The position numbers and the translations under genes are program-made. This document shows positions 1-5,485 of a stretch of DNA of 7,483 bases, piece after piece. Origin of the DNA: DATJPD01 sp036394195. Its GTDB lineage: Bacteria; Pseudomonadota; Alphaproteobacteria; CACIAM-22H2. The notes under the pieces are model-generated. The model worked only from the letters and a program-made list of their open reading frames with translations, searched no databases and was not told the DNA's origin. Numbering within the stretch: position 1 is the stretch's first letter; every line of letters starts with the position of its first letter. The stretch is from assembly GCA_036394195.1 (NCBI GenBank), contig DASWFO010000128.1, forward strand, positions 1-7,483, written 5' to 3'.

Positions 1-73
1 AGGGCGGTGGTACGTCCGCCCGCACCGCCGTACCCGCCCGGATGTCCGAGCGGGGGCCGGCGGCGACCTTTCG

Positions 74-409
74 CTAACGCTTGCGCAGGACCTTGCCGTC
101 CGCGGTGACGTGGACCGAATGCTCCTTGTTGGCAGCATCGCGGCCTTCGAGTTCGTAGACCTCCTGGCCGTTCTCCCGGGACTGGCGGGCTTCGGTGATG
201 TTCTGGCCGATTTCCTTGTGGGCCGTCGCCATGGCCGAAGCCGGCACCGACGACAGTTCGACCCGGCGGCCGGTGACCGCCTCTTTCGCCTTGTTGTAGT
301 CGTCCTTCATTTCCGTCTTCGCCTTGTCCATCGTGCCCTGGGCGAAGGCCGGGCTCGTCAGCAGCAGCGCTCCGAGCGCTCCGGACAGTAACCAGCGTGT
401 CTTCGACAT
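74..409 (-). CDS. Secreted small PepSY-like protein, 111 aa
   Basis: The protein has a Sec signal peptide (residues 1-23: MSKTRW, a Leu/Ala-rich core, then a likely cleavage at AFA|Q), so it should be periplasmic. A Lys/Glu-rich helical stretch follows (about 27-48). The C-terminal half ends in the pattern EVYELEGRDAANKEHSVHV, then TADGKVLRKR, which resembles the strand pair of PepSY-like domains (YE-V...G...V-VDADGKVL). Similar small proteins are common in Rhizobiales, but their function is unknown; sensing or inhibiting in the periplasm is only an inference. The start at 409 is chosen because GGAGGG lies 5 bases upstream and the signal peptide begins there; the open frame continues upstream to 628 but that part has no coding character. 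It is a single-gene unit with an EcfG-type promoter about 67 bp upstream, so stress induction is likely. Confidence 0.85.
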   Translation of the reverse strand: MSKTRWLLSGALGALLLTSPAFAQGTMDKAKTEMKDDYNKAKEAVTGRRVELSSVPASAMATAHKEIGQNITEARQSRENGQEVYELEGRDAANKEHSVHVTADGKVLRKR

Positions 410-475
410 GAATCCCTCCGTTAGCGGCGCCGGCAGACGCGGTATCACGATAGCGTGCGCGGCATCTGAGGAAGA

Positions 476-500
476 AACGCCCATTTTGCGAACCCGTTCC
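476..500 (-). promoter_or_regulatory. EcfG-type general stress promoter for the PepSY-like gene
   Basis: Read on the minus strand this is GGAAC, 16 bases, CGTT, an exact match to the consensus recognised by EcfG-family sigma factors of Alphaproteobacteria (GGAAC-N16/17-CGTT). It lies in the 410-561 intergenic gap, pointing at the gene that starts at 409. Transcription would start near 469, giving a leader of about 60 nt. Confidence 0.75.
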
Positions 501-561
501 ACGACATCGGCGGGGCGGCGCGTGTCAGGGCTGCCACAGCGCCGGGCCGAACGAGGCCGGC

Positions 562-1554
562 TCAAGCCTGCCAGTAGCGGATCTTCTTTGTATCCCGCCA
601 CAGCACCGCGCGTTCGGACCGCGCCCACGGCGACGGTGGAGCGATCTGCCGCAGGTGCCGAGACAGCGGCGGCACGACATGGTCGACATTGACTTCGAAG
701 AAGAACGCGCCGTCCGCCAGCACTTCGGACAGGAGGCGCGCGTACCCTTCCACCTGATGCGGGGCCATTTCGTCCAGCGACATGGTGTTGACCGCCAGAT
801 CGACTCGCAGGTTGGCGCCCCGCACCGCATCAACCCGGTGGTTCGGCACGAACGTGAAATCTGGGACGGCCGGGCGTTCCGCGCCGCCGTCGCCGTTCAC
901 CAACGCGAGGCTGTCCTGCGGAAACAGGGTCCCGAGATAGGGCACCGAGAACACGAGGCTCTCCGGCAAGTCGACGACGATGTAATGGCTGTTCGGAACA
1001 AGCTTCCGAATGAGACAGGCCAGTCCGCCGAAGCCGCCGCCGATCTCGAGCACGACCGCGGGCCGGCGGGCGGCGATCGCGACCAGCGCGTCGAACAGAC
1101 CGGCGAGCCGCAGATCGGCGATGAGCGACAAATAATAGGTCAGGTCGTAGTTGACGATGGCGGAGCCGACCCGCCATCCGGCCTCGCCGAACTTGGTCGG
1201 AAACGACACTTCGGGCAGGTCGCGCAGCAGGTAGCTCCGCAGGAACGTATATCCTGCACCGAAGGACACACCTCGCGCGCACGCGGCGCCAACATCAGCC
1301 GGTCCACGTCGACCGGCAGCTTCTCGCGGATGTAGGCGGAGTCGCACCCGAGCGAGAGCGTCGCCAGCTGATATCCGGTGAAGCTTTGTGCATAAAGCCG
1401 CAACTGGTCGAGGATCCGCGGCTCGCCCGAAGTGACGAGCTCAAAGCTCCGCCGATAGTTCACCCCTCGCCCCGTCAAGCTCGAAGCCCGCCGGGTTCTC
1501 GCGGTGCCAGACCGAGGCGCCTGAGGCGACTTCGGCGGCGCCGGACTCCGTCAC
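562..1554 (-). pseudogene. Putative sugar O-methyltransferase, broken by two compensating frameshifts
   Basis: The long C-terminal frame (562 to about 1270) carries a SAM-binding motif I, VVLEIGGGFGG (bases 1020-1060), followed by PNSHYIVVDLPESL and later NTMSLDEM...VEGYARLLSEVL. This is the signature of the putative sugar O-methyltransferase (NanM-like) family, which would methylate a sugar, probably in polysaccharide or glycan synthesis. The N-terminal part is in pieces. A GTG at 1554 opens the same frame but meets TGA at 1441-1443. The bridging sequence (GVNYRRSFELV...LDQLRLYAQSFTGYQLA...LMLAPRARE) is in another frame from about 1470 to 1270. One extra G in the G run at 1470-1473 and one missing base near 1266-1275 would restore about 330 aa, normal for the family. 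GTG overlaps the upstream gene's TGA (GTGA), suggesting coupling. Decay or sequencing error are both possible. Confidence 0.7.
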
Positions 1555-1928
1555 CACGGGTCGTATTGCGACTCTCGGCTTGCCGGATCGGCAAACTCCA
1601 CCACGTCGTCGGCGCTCCGGCCCGAATCGCCGCTCGGGGCCAGCGCAGCCTCCTGCGTCTCCATGTAGAGGAGAAGGCGTCCGTACTGCCGCAGCGCCGC
1701 CTCTTGCTGGCCGCCGCCGCAATACGCACGCGCCTGCTTCACCACGGCAATGCTGTTGCCGATGAGCCAGGTCGCCCGGACGTCGGAACGTCGCATCAGG
1801 GCGCGGATCTTTCCCGAGACCACGGCATCCGCGGCGGCGCAATCCGCCGGCATTTCAGCGTGAGCGGCAAGGCCAAACCCGAGCACGAGCGGAGCCAGGA
1901 CAGCGGCCCGGAGAATGCACTGAACCAT
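1551..1928 (-). CDS. Secreted protein of unknown function, 125 aa
   Basis: I do not recognise a family. The protein starts with a clear signal peptide (residues 1-24: MVQCILRAAV, a hydrophobic core, then AAHA|E), so the mature form of about 101 aa is probably periplasmic. It has two cysteines after cleavage (C30, C70) that could form a disulfide. The middle is predicted helical, with the stretch AVVKQARAYCGGGQQEAALR and a following LLLYMETQEAAL. The C-terminus is acidic and polar (DSGRSADDVVEFADPAS). The ATG at 1928 is preferred because GGAG lies 8 bases upstream and it places the signal peptide at the N-terminus; the frame is open further upstream. Its stop overlaps the GTG of the methyltransferase gene, so the two are probably co-transcribed. 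Confidence 0.75.
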   Translation of the reverse strand: MVQCILRAAVLAPLVLGFGLAAHAEMPADCAAADAVVSGKIRALMRRSDVRATWLIGNSIAVVKQARAYCGGGQQEAALRQYGRLLLYMETQEAALAPSGDSGRSADDVVEFADPASRESQYDPW

Positions 1929-2163
1929 GTAGAGATCTCCAAATCGGTGCGCCGTTTTGCGAGCGATCGCCCGGCGCATGGTTGCTCAGCGCTGGCGCCC
2001 TCGCCCAACCAAGAGATCCAGCGTCGGACGCAGTTGTCATCAAAATGAATGCGCACGCCAATGACATGCATCACACCCCGAACTTTTTTGGCGCAGATTT
2101 GCGGCTGACCAATCCCTGAGCCGCGCAGGTCGCGACATTCGGCTGGCCCAATCCGAGTTCGCC

Positions 2164-2223
2164 GCCGCCACGGCCCGGTCGGCGTGTTTTACCACCTTAC
2201 CGTGGCGGCTCCCGGGGAGCCGC
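2164..2223. repeat. Two overlapping inverted repeats (alternative hairpins)
   Basis: GCCGCCACGG (2164-2173) pairs perfectly with CCGTGGCGGC (2200-2209) across 26 bases. GCGGCTCC (2205-2212) pairs perfectly with GGAGCCGC (2216-2223) across 3 bases. The arms share 2205-2209, so the two stems cannot form together. Neither is followed by a T-run on either strand, so this is not an ordinary intrinsic terminator. Confidence 0.5.
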
Positions 2224-2286
2224 GGGCGCGGGACCAAATTGCCCCATTTGTCACTTTCTTGACGCTCCAGCGACCGCGCCGAGTTC

Positions 2287-2328
2287 GCTACAGCTTTCAG
2301 TGGCGGAGCTACAGCTTTGAACGGCGGA
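2287..2328 (+). repeat. 21-bp imperfect tandem repeat, two copies
   Basis: Two adjacent 21-bp units (2287-2307 and 2308-2328) both begin GCTACAGCTTT and end GGCGGA, matching at 18 of 21 bases. The period equals two turns of B-DNA, and the repeat ends 26 bp before the Shine-Dalgarno of the 90-aa gene. This suggests a tandem binding site for a regulator, but no cognate protein is evident. Confidence 0.6.
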
Positions 2329-2368
2329 AAGGGGCCGCCGCCCACCGATTTCTGGAGGGGATACACAA

Positions 2369-2641
2369 ATGCGGCCAACGCAGCTCGACCTCGCGGACCA
2401 GCCGCAGGTCGAACACAACGTGCTTTATCGCGCGGTGCGCCTTCCGATCACACCCGACCCGCGAGCCAGCGCCGAAATGACCTGCGCGCTGGCGGCTCTG
2501 CGCCGCGCCGTCGTCGGATATATGCGCCGGGACGGCGATGCGCTGCCGGAAAATACCCGCGCCAGCCTTGACGCCGCCTGCGCCGAGATCGACAACATCG
2601 TCGCGGTTCTCGCCAGCCGTTCGGATGTGGGGTTCAGCTAG
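2369..2641 (+). CDS. Hypothetical protein, 90 aa
   Basis: I do not recognise this protein. The start is well supported: GGAGGGG sits 8 bases before the ATG. The N-terminal 35 residues are polar and extended (LDLADQPQVEHNVLYRAVRLP). The rest is predicted to be two or three helices (about 36-55, ALAALRRAVVGYMRRDG, and about 64-84, ASLDAACAEIDNIVAVLAS). There is no signal peptide or membrane segment, so it should be cytosolic. It stands 194 bp before the metF-like gene, which has its own promoter-like sequence, so the two are probably not one operon. Repeats and hairpins in the upstream gap suggest it is regulated. Confidence 0.75.
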   Translation: MRPTQLDLADQPQVEHNVLYRAVRLPITPDPRASAEMTCALAALRRAVVGYMRRDGDALPENTRASLDAACAEIDNIVAVLASRSDVGFS

Positions 2642-2755
2642 ACCGGCGGCACGTTGCGACGTAGCCGAGACGCGGTCGAGGCTTGGGCGCGGCACCGGCC
2701 TGAATCCCCACGGCCGACGGGACCGGTGGGCAGCGTCCCGCCGGACGAAATTCGC

Positions 2756-2785
2756 TTGGGCGATTGTAAAAAACCTCTCTATTTT
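2756..2785 (+). promoter_or_regulatory. Possible sigma-70-type promoter for the metF-like gene
   Basis: TTGGGC (2756-2761) and TATTTT (2780-2785) are 18 bases apart in an unusually AT-rich patch of an otherwise GC-rich region. Transcription would begin near 2792, giving a leader of about 44 nt. The -35 box is only a partial match, so this is tentative. Confidence 0.35.
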
Positions 2786-2794
2786 GGGGTGCGC

Positions 2795-2807
2795 CTCGCG
2801 ACGCGAG
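2795..2807. promoter_or_regulatory. Perfect palindrome CTCGCG-A-CGCGAG near the predicted start of transcription
   Basis: The two 6-base arms are perfect inverted repeats around one central A. The site is 10 bp downstream of the putative -10 box and 29 bp before the metF start codon, where a repressor could block transcription. Its regulator is unknown. Confidence 0.35.
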
Positions 2808-2835
2808 CCGCCACGCATGAACCCGGCTGGACCGC

Positions 2836-3771
2836 ATGGACGATCTGCCCGTCGATCAATCGCAGCGCCTGCCACGCGACAGCCTGCTCGGCCGCCGCCT
2901 CGCCGCCGACAAGTTCGTGATCACCGCGGAGCTGACGCCGCCGGTGTCGACCGATCCGACCGAGTTCATCGCCAAGGCCCTGCCGCTGAAGGACCTCGCG
3001 ACGGCGGTCAATGTGACGGACGGCGCCGGCGCCAAGACGCACATGTCGAGCGTCGTCGCCGCGCACTATCTGCTGCAAAGCGGGATCGAGCCGATCCTGC
3101 AAATGACCTGCCGCGACCGCAACCGGATTGCGCTGCAGGCGGACCTCATCGGCGCCATGTCGCTGGGGATCCGCAACCTGCTCGTGCTTAGCGGCGACGA
3201 TCCCACAGCCGGCGATCAGCCGGATGCGAAGCCGGTATTCGACCTCAAGAGCCAGAGCCTGCTCGAGACGGCGCACCGCATCCGCATGGCCCACCGGCTG
3301 CCGACCGGGACCGAGATCAAAGGGCGCATCGGGCTCGTCCTTGGCGGCGCCGACATGCCGGTCGACCCGCCGCCCGGCTGGACACCGAAGGGGCTCATCG
3401 AGAAGCTGAACGCCGGCGCTGATTTCGTGCAGACGCAGTTCTGCATGGACATCGATATCGTGCGCCGCTATGCCGCGCGGCTGATGGAGCTCGGCATTGC
3501 CCAGAAGATCCGCATCCTCGTCGGCGTGGCCCCGATCCCCTCGGCGCGCTCGGCGCGGTGGATGCGCGAGAAGCTCTACGGCACCATCATCCCCGACCGG
3601 ATGATCGAGCGGCTCGAGAAGGCCGCCGATCCGAAGCGCGAAGGCACGGCCCTCTGCGTCGACTTGGTCCAGCAGCTCGCCGAAGTCTCCGGCATCGCCG
3701 GCGCCCACATCATGGCGCCGCAGAACCCGTCGGCGATTCCGGAGGTGATCAGAGCATCGGGACTGGCTTAG
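2836..3771 (+). CDS. metF: Methylenetetrahydrofolate reductase, divergent MetF type
   Basis: At 311 aa this is the usual size of bacterial MetF, a flavin-dependent TIM barrel that reduces 5,10-methylene-THF to 5-methyl-THF with NAD(P)H for methionine synthesis or C1 metabolism. Visible landmarks are VITAELTPP (about 28-36), whose Glu32 aligns with the catalytic Glu of the E. coli FEFFPP motif; VNVTDGAGA (about 58-66); the barrel strand LVLSGDDP (about 116-123); GADFVQTQFC (about 198-207); and AHIMAPQN near the C-terminus. It belongs to the divergent branch (TPPVSTDP rather than FFPP) common in Rhizobiales. The start is the first ATG after an in-frame TGA at 2818-2820, but its Shine-Dalgarno is weak. 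It stands alone: no metE, metH or folD is adjacent. A specialised C1 role instead of bulk methionine synthesis is possible but unproven. Confidence 0.9.
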   Translation: MDDLPVDQSQRLPRDSLLGRRLAADKFVITAELTPPVSTDPTEFIAKALPLKDLATAVNVTDGAGAKTHMSSVVAAHYLLQSGIEPILQMTCRDRNRIALQADLIGAMSLGIRNLLVLSGDDPTAGDQPDAKPVFDLKSQSLLETAHRIRMAHRLPTGTEIKGRIGLVLGGADMPVDPPPGWTPKGLIEKLNAGADFVQTQFCMDIDIVRRYAARLMELGIAQKIRILVGVAPIPSARSARWMREKLYGTIIPDRMIERLEKAADPKREGTALCVDLVQQLAEVSGIAGAHIMAPQNPSAIPEVIRASGLA

Positions 3772-3808
3772 TCGTTCGGCGGCGGCGGGCGCGCGTGCCG
3801 CGTTCGGC

Positions 3809-3833
3809 GGAACCCCACCCTGCTCTTGCGGTT
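3809..3833 (+). promoter_or_regulatory. Near-match EcfG-type promoter before the SemiSWEET gene
   Basis: GGAAC (3809-3813), 16 bases, then GGTT (3830-3833): one mismatch from GGAAC-N16-CGTT. It lies in the gap after metF, and transcription would start about 8 bases before the ATG at 3848. It is weaker than the two exact matches and could be chance. Confidence 0.35.
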
Positions 3834-3847
3834 GTTATCGCGCGGAC

Positions 3848-4189
3848 ATGGTCACGATCATCGGCTCGGCTGCGGCTCTGGCCTCGACGGTGAGCTTCAC
3901 GCCGCAGGCCTGGAAGATCATCAAGTCGCGCCGGACCCATGACATATCGGCGGGCATGTATACGCTGACCGTCGGCGGCTTCGCGCTGTGGACCGTCTAC
4001 GGCGTGCTGCTCGGCCAGTGGCCGCTGATCGTTACGAACGCGATCTGCCTCACCCTCTCCCGGCTTCATTCTGACGATGAAGCTCCTGCCGCGGCCAAAG
4101 AAGGAGGCCGTCGCGGACGCGCTGACGCCCGACTCCGTCCTGGACGGCAAATCGCCGGAACCAAGCACCTCGTCCGCCGTTCATCGGGC
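3848..4189 (+). pseudogene. SemiSWEET-family sugar transporter, frameshifted in the third membrane helix
   Basis: SemiSWEETs are about 85-100 aa, three-helix membrane proteins that dimerise to carry sugars across the inner membrane. The sequence shows TM1 (about 3-21) with the family Pro-Gln pair (P19-Q20), a KSRRTHDISAGMY loop, TM2 (37-56) with W48, and TM3 beginning PLIVTNAICLTLS with N64. Trp and Asn at these places line the sugar pocket in characterised SemiSWEETs. After S71 the frame changes at CCC (4059-4061) to charged sequence (RLHSDDEAPAAA). Removing one C gives GFILTMKLLPRPKKEAVADAL, a normal TM3 end, and that frame keeps GC-rich third positions to about 4150. As read, the open frame has no stop before 4528 and runs in frame into the lipoprotein; the corrected frame would run to 4385. 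A Shine-Dalgarno is not evident. Decay or sequencing error are both possible. Confidence 0.7.
4157..4181 (+). promoter_or_regulatory. EcfG-type general stress promoter for the lipoprotein gene
   Basis: GGAAC (4157-4161), 16 bases, CGTT (4178-4181): an exact match to the alphaproteobacterial EcfG consensus. Transcription would begin around 4187-4190, right at the ATG (4190-4192), so the mRNA would be leaderless or nearly so. This fits the absence of a Shine-Dalgarno there. Confidence 0.7.
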
Positions 4190-4528
4190 ATGCGGAGTCT
4201 CGTCTCTGCCCTCGTCCTCGCATGCCTGCCGCTCGCCGCGTGTGCGCCCAGCATCGAGGCGTGGCGCGACTACGGCGACAGCGTCTCCTGTGCCTCCTAC
4301 AACATCACGCCCGTCGACCCGGCCTATCCGGCCTGCCGAGCGGTGTTCGCCCAGCAGCGCGCCCAACAGCAGCAGAACGCGATGAACGCGCTCACCAATC
4401 ACGGCGCCTATCTGCCGGATCAGGCGGCGCCCTATCCATTCGTCGGACCGGTCGGCGTGCCGCCGCCGCAGATCACGAACTGCCGGCGGACCGGTCCGGC
4501 GGTGGATTGTTACAGCCAGATCTATTAG
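4190..4528 (+). CDS. Small lipoprotein, 112 aa, probably outer-membrane anchored
   Basis: The protein begins with a lipoprotein signal peptide (residues 1-17) and lipobox LAAC, so C18 should be lipidated after cleavage by signal peptidase II; Ala at the next position is compatible with transfer to the outer membrane. The mature part has four cysteines (C34, C49, C98, C107), enough for two disulfides, a Gln-rich stretch (about 55-62) and a Pro/Tyr-rich region (76-93). I know no function for it. The ATG at 4190 is chosen because it alone places the signal peptide at the N-terminus. The same frame is open back to the SemiSWEET start at 3848, but a lipobox inside a fused protein would be meaningless. 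No Shine-Dalgarno is visible, while an exact EcfG-type promoter ends 9 bases upstream, suggesting stress-induced, leaderless expression. Confidence 0.75.
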   Translation: MRSLVSALVLACLPLAACAPSIEAWRDYGDSVSCASYNITPVDPAYPACRAVFAQQRAQQQQNAMNALTNHGAYLPDQAAPYPFVGPVGVPPPQITNCRRTGPAVDCYSQIY

Positions 4529-4693
4529 CCGCGCACCTGAAACGAAGCCGCCTGACGGGCGAGACCGGCTAAGAACACACGGCACCGGTCATTTCACACC
4601 GATGGTCGCCCGGCCGCTGCTTCATCACGGGTTGATCACTCGCATCGCGGCCTGCCGGCGGGCAAATACGTGCCGCCGAACAAGCGAGGGACC

Positions 4694-4978
4694 ATGGGCG
4701 ACATCAAAAGGCTGCAAAGGGACATCGCGGATCTGGCTCTCGTTCCGGTCGAGGGCGTGACGCGCGTCGTGGCCACCATCGAGTCGAATATCGACGCGTT
4801 GAGCGCGCTTGCAGCGTGGTATTGCCTCGAGTTTGGCAACATCGCCCGCGGGTCCGTCGCCCGTGTCGTCGAGGAGTCATGGAGCTGGTGGGCGCCGAAG
4901 CCCGCGGACCCGCCGCTTCGCTTTATGCCCCAGGACGGCCAACCGGCGAAAGACTCGCCGGCATCGAGCTCGACGTGA
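4694..4978 (+). CDS. Hypothetical protein, 94 aa
   Basis: I do not recognise this protein. It is helical and amphipathic through about residue 65 (IKRLQRDIADLALVPVEG, then NIDALSALAAWYCLEFGNI), followed by a Trp-rich SWSWW and a flexible Pro/Ser tail (PADPPLRFMPQDGQPAKD). The helical core with a disordered tail loosely resembles small phasin-like or membrane-associated proteins, but this is not an assignment. No signal peptide is seen. The ATG at 4694 has GAGGG only 3 bases upstream, which is tight; an in-frame GTG at 4670 with a GGCGGG 7 bases upstream is the alternative and adds 8 residues. Third positions are G/C-biased to the stop, supporting this frame. The stop overlaps the next gene's GTG, so the two are likely translated together. 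Confidence 0.6.
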   Translation: MGDIKRLQRDIADLALVPVEGVTRVVATIESNIDALSALAAWYCLEFGNIARGSVARVVEESWSWWAPKPADPPLRFMPQDGQPAKDSPASSST

Positions 4979-5190
4979 CGGCCGGGTCCCTCGCTGCACG
5001 GCCGCCGTCGGACGCGAAGCCGGGCAGGCGCCAAACCCGACGCCGGCGAGGCGCCCTCGCGTGGCCGCTCTATGCTCTCTCTTTTTGCCTCACCGGAGTG
5101 CTGCTGATCGGCGCGCTCGGAGAGTTGCTCGTCGTCCGCGCGATCGACACGCTGTCCGCGCTGCTGTTCCAGACGAACGACATCGGCTGA
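4975..5190 (+). CDS. Small single-pass membrane protein, 71 aa
   Basis: The GTG at 4975 overlaps the preceding gene's TGA (GTGA), an arrangement typical of translational coupling. The protein has a basic N-terminal segment (RRQTRRRRGALAW, about residues 18-30), then one hydrophobic helix (about 31-56, LYALSFCLTGVLLIGALGEL), then a short amphipathic tail. The positive charge before the helix predicts the N-terminus in the cytoplasm. No family is recognised. An ATG at 4879 in the same frame would give 103 aa, but it sits 2 bases after GAGGAG, and third-position G/C bias between 4879 and 4975 favours the preceding gene's frame, so the shorter start is preferred. With its neighbour it may form a soluble/membrane pair. 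Confidence 0.5.
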   Translation: MTAGSLAARPPSDAKPGRRQTRRRRGALAWPLYALSFCLTGVLLIGALGELLVVRAIDTLSALLFQTNDIG

Positions 5191-5241
5191 CCGTCTAGGG
5201 CCCGGCACACCCCGCGACGAAGATCTAGCCGCCGAGCGCGA

Positions 5242-5460
5242 TCACCTCGAGCTGAGCAACGAGGTCGAGCCGGGAGACTCGGCGGTCCCGCGCGCCGCCT
5301 GCTCATCGAGCAGAGCTTGGGCCACTTCTGCGATCTGTTCGAGAAATTCTTTGGCCGTCGGGGCGGTCTCGAGCTGAAGCGCCCATTCGCGAATGACACT
5401 TGGCGTGTCCGCGCCGTATTCCGAGATCCATCGCTCCGCGATGTAACGCAAGTCGCTCAT
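5242..5460 (-). CDS. Hypothetical protein, 72 aa
   Basis: The protein resembles small conserved proteins of Rhizobiales of unknown function: MSDLRYIAERWISEYGADTP, then a helical REWALQLETAPTAKEFLEQIAEVAQALLDEQ, and a polar tail. No signal peptide or membrane helix is present, and the acidic helical content suggests a small cytosolic protein that binds a partner. The ATG at 5460 is chosen because GGGAGGA lies 8 bases upstream. That Shine-Dalgarno forms the 3' arm of a perfect 7-bp hairpin (5468-5485), so translation may be gated. The gene converges on the small membrane protein gene ending at 5190, 51 bp away, with no obvious terminator between them. Confidence 0.75.
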   Translation of the reverse strand: MSDLRYIAERWISEYGADTPSVIREWALQLETAPTAKEFLEQIAEVAQALLDEQAARGTAESPGSTSLLSSR

Positions 5461-5467
5461 CCCGAAT

Positions 5468-5485
5468 GTCCTCCCACTGGAGGAC
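5468..5485 (-). promoter_or_regulatory. Hairpin sequestering the Shine-Dalgarno of the 72-aa gene
   Basis: In the minus-strand mRNA, GUCCUCC pairs perfectly with GGAGGAC across a 4-nt loop (AGUG). The 3' arm contains the Shine-Dalgarno core, 8 bases before the AUG. Such pairing would block ribosome access until it is melted or displaced, as in RNA thermometers or translationally coupled leaders. Confidence 0.55.

Larger units (their letters stand above)
1929..2368. other. Divergent intergenic region without a supportable gene
   Basis: This 440-bp gap separates the leftward secreted-protein gene from the rightward 90-aa gene, so it should hold promoters for both. The open frames on either strand lack a Shine-Dalgarno and a recognisable product. 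It contains overlapping inverted repeats (2164-2223), a 21-bp tandem repeat (2287-2328), and a CGGCGG/CCGCCG hairpin (2322-2340) just before the Shine-Dalgarno of the 2369 gene. A TTGACG at 2259-2264 looks like a -35 box, but no good -10 follows at normal spacing. Confidence 0.5.

Noticed and set aside
1..73. End of a + strand gene (frame open from the left edge, stop TAA at 75-77)
   Set aside because: Only about 24 codons are visible, Gly/Ala/Arg-rich with no recognisable motif; the GGCGG/CCGCC inverted repeats here explain the composition equally well.
655..1335. Long + strand open frame opposite the methyltransferase
   Set aside because: It is the shadow of a GC-rich gene; the minus strand carries the SAM-binding and family motifs, while this frame has no Shine-Dalgarno or recognisable product.
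1386..2048. 220-aa + strand open frame over the secreted protein gene
   Set aside because: Arg/Ser/Pro-rich low-complexity translation, no Shine-Dalgarno, and it lies opposite two better-supported genes.
2309..2875. 188-aa minus strand open frame over the 90-aa gene
   Set aside because: The + strand gene has a strong Shine-Dalgarno; this frame looks like a composition shadow and spans a likely promoter region.
2779..3708. 309-aa minus strand open frame opposite metF
   Set aside because: The MetF frame is unmistakable on the + strand; this frame is a mirror artefact of high third-position GC.
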